A stretch of DNA of 5,508 bases from Dehalococcoidales bacterium (GTDB lineage: Bacteria; Chloroflexota; Dehalococcoidia; Dehalococcoidales; JAQTRN01), in contig JAQTRN010000077.1 in assembly GCA_028711795.1 (NCBI GenBank), positions 1 through 5,508 of the forward strand. Reading direction: 5' to 3'. This document shows, one piece after another, positions 5,368 to 5,508 of the stretch. The translations under genes were made by a program, and so were the position numbers. The notes below the pieces were generated by a model. The model worked only from the letters and a program-made list of their open reading frames with translations. It was not told the origin of the DNA and did not search any database. Within the stretch, counting starts at the first letter, position 1. The number at the start of each line of letters is the position of its first letter.

Positions 5368-5508
5368 CTAGTCAGTTTTGGCCGGTTTCAAGAGGATCAG
5401 GGCCAGTACCAGGCCGATAACAGCCAGTCCCGCCGTCGGATAGAAAGCATAGGTGTAGCTGCCGAATATATCCCGCAACTGGCCGGACATCAGACTGCCG
5501 ATGATAGC
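5368..5508 (-). CDS. Partial major facilitator superfamily transporter, C-terminal end
   Basis: The last 46 codons of a minus-strand gene are visible, entering from the right edge and ending at TAG (CTA on + at 5368-5370). The peptide has SGQLRDIFGSYTYAFYP, the short D-x-x-G-S-Y loop that precedes the last membrane helix in many MFS permeases, notably the oxalate/formate antiporter-like group. It is followed by one hydrophobic helix (about fragment residues 24-40) and a short basic cytoplasmic tail, KPAKTD. The substrate cannot be inferred from this piece. It is convergent with the arsenite/stress genes and shares the hairpin terminator, so it belongs to a different transcript and need not be functionally related. 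The reading frame is open throughout, with no sign of decay. Confidence 0.75.
   Translation of the reverse strand, partial: AIIGSLMSGQLRDIFGSYTYAFYPTAGLAVIGLVLALILLKPAKTD

Noticed and set aside
1..5508. CRISPR arrays, tRNA or rRNA genes, insertion sequences
   Set aside because: No regularly spaced direct repeats, no tRNA-like cloverleaf or rRNA segments, and no transposase frame or terminal inverted repeats were seen by eye on either strand.

Overview
The window looks like part of a bacterial chromosome from an anaerobic or microaerophilic organism. It holds a compact block of same-strand genes for cysteine- and thiol-based redox chemistry, running into an ACR3-type arsenite efflux pump and a universal stress protein. 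The taxon cannot be fixed from the sequence. Base composition is moderate, Shine-Dalgarno sites are strong, and the gene content (DGC-domain proteins, an MTH895-type mini-thioredoxin, CcdA, ACR3) would fit an uncultured Chloroflexota/Dehalococcoidia-like or deltaproteobacterial-type anaerobe. That placement is an impression, not a result.

Layout. At the left edge (3-128, +) is the C-terminal end of a protein with a four-cysteine, ferredoxin-like motif. Its stop overlaps the next start (ATGA). Three consecutive genes then each carry the same four-cysteine DGC module: a DGC-GcvH fusion with an intact lipoyl-lysine site (125-976), a stand-alone DGC protein (1002-1424), and a DGC protein fused to an unrecognised cysteine-bearing C-terminal domain (1425-2162). 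They are followed by a cytoplasmic CxxC mini-thioredoxin (2186-2449), a thioredoxin-fold lipoprotein (2531-2965), and a CcdA-type membrane thiol carrier that starts with TTG directly after the previous stop (2966-3655). After a 116-base gap come ACR3 (3772-4845) and UspA (4859-5296). A strong hairpin at 5320-5346 separates this block from the 3' end of a convergent MFS transporter gene (5368-5508, minus).

How the genes may work together (inference). The mini-thioredoxin, CcdA and the lipoprotein thioredoxin form a plausible route for moving reducing equivalents from the cytoplasm to the outer face of the membrane. ACR3 exports arsenite. The three DGC proteins and the lipoyl-carrying fusion are all rich in thiols or dithiols, which are the groups that bind As(III) and similar thiophilic metal(loid)s. 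They could form a metal(loid)-handling or thiol-electron-carrier module coupled to export. No ArsR-type regulator, ArsC arsenate reductase, ArsA or ArsD is visible, so regulation and the source of arsenite lie outside the window or use other means. No convincing promoter was found. The tight spacing suggests at least 125-3655 is one transcript that begins upstream of the window.
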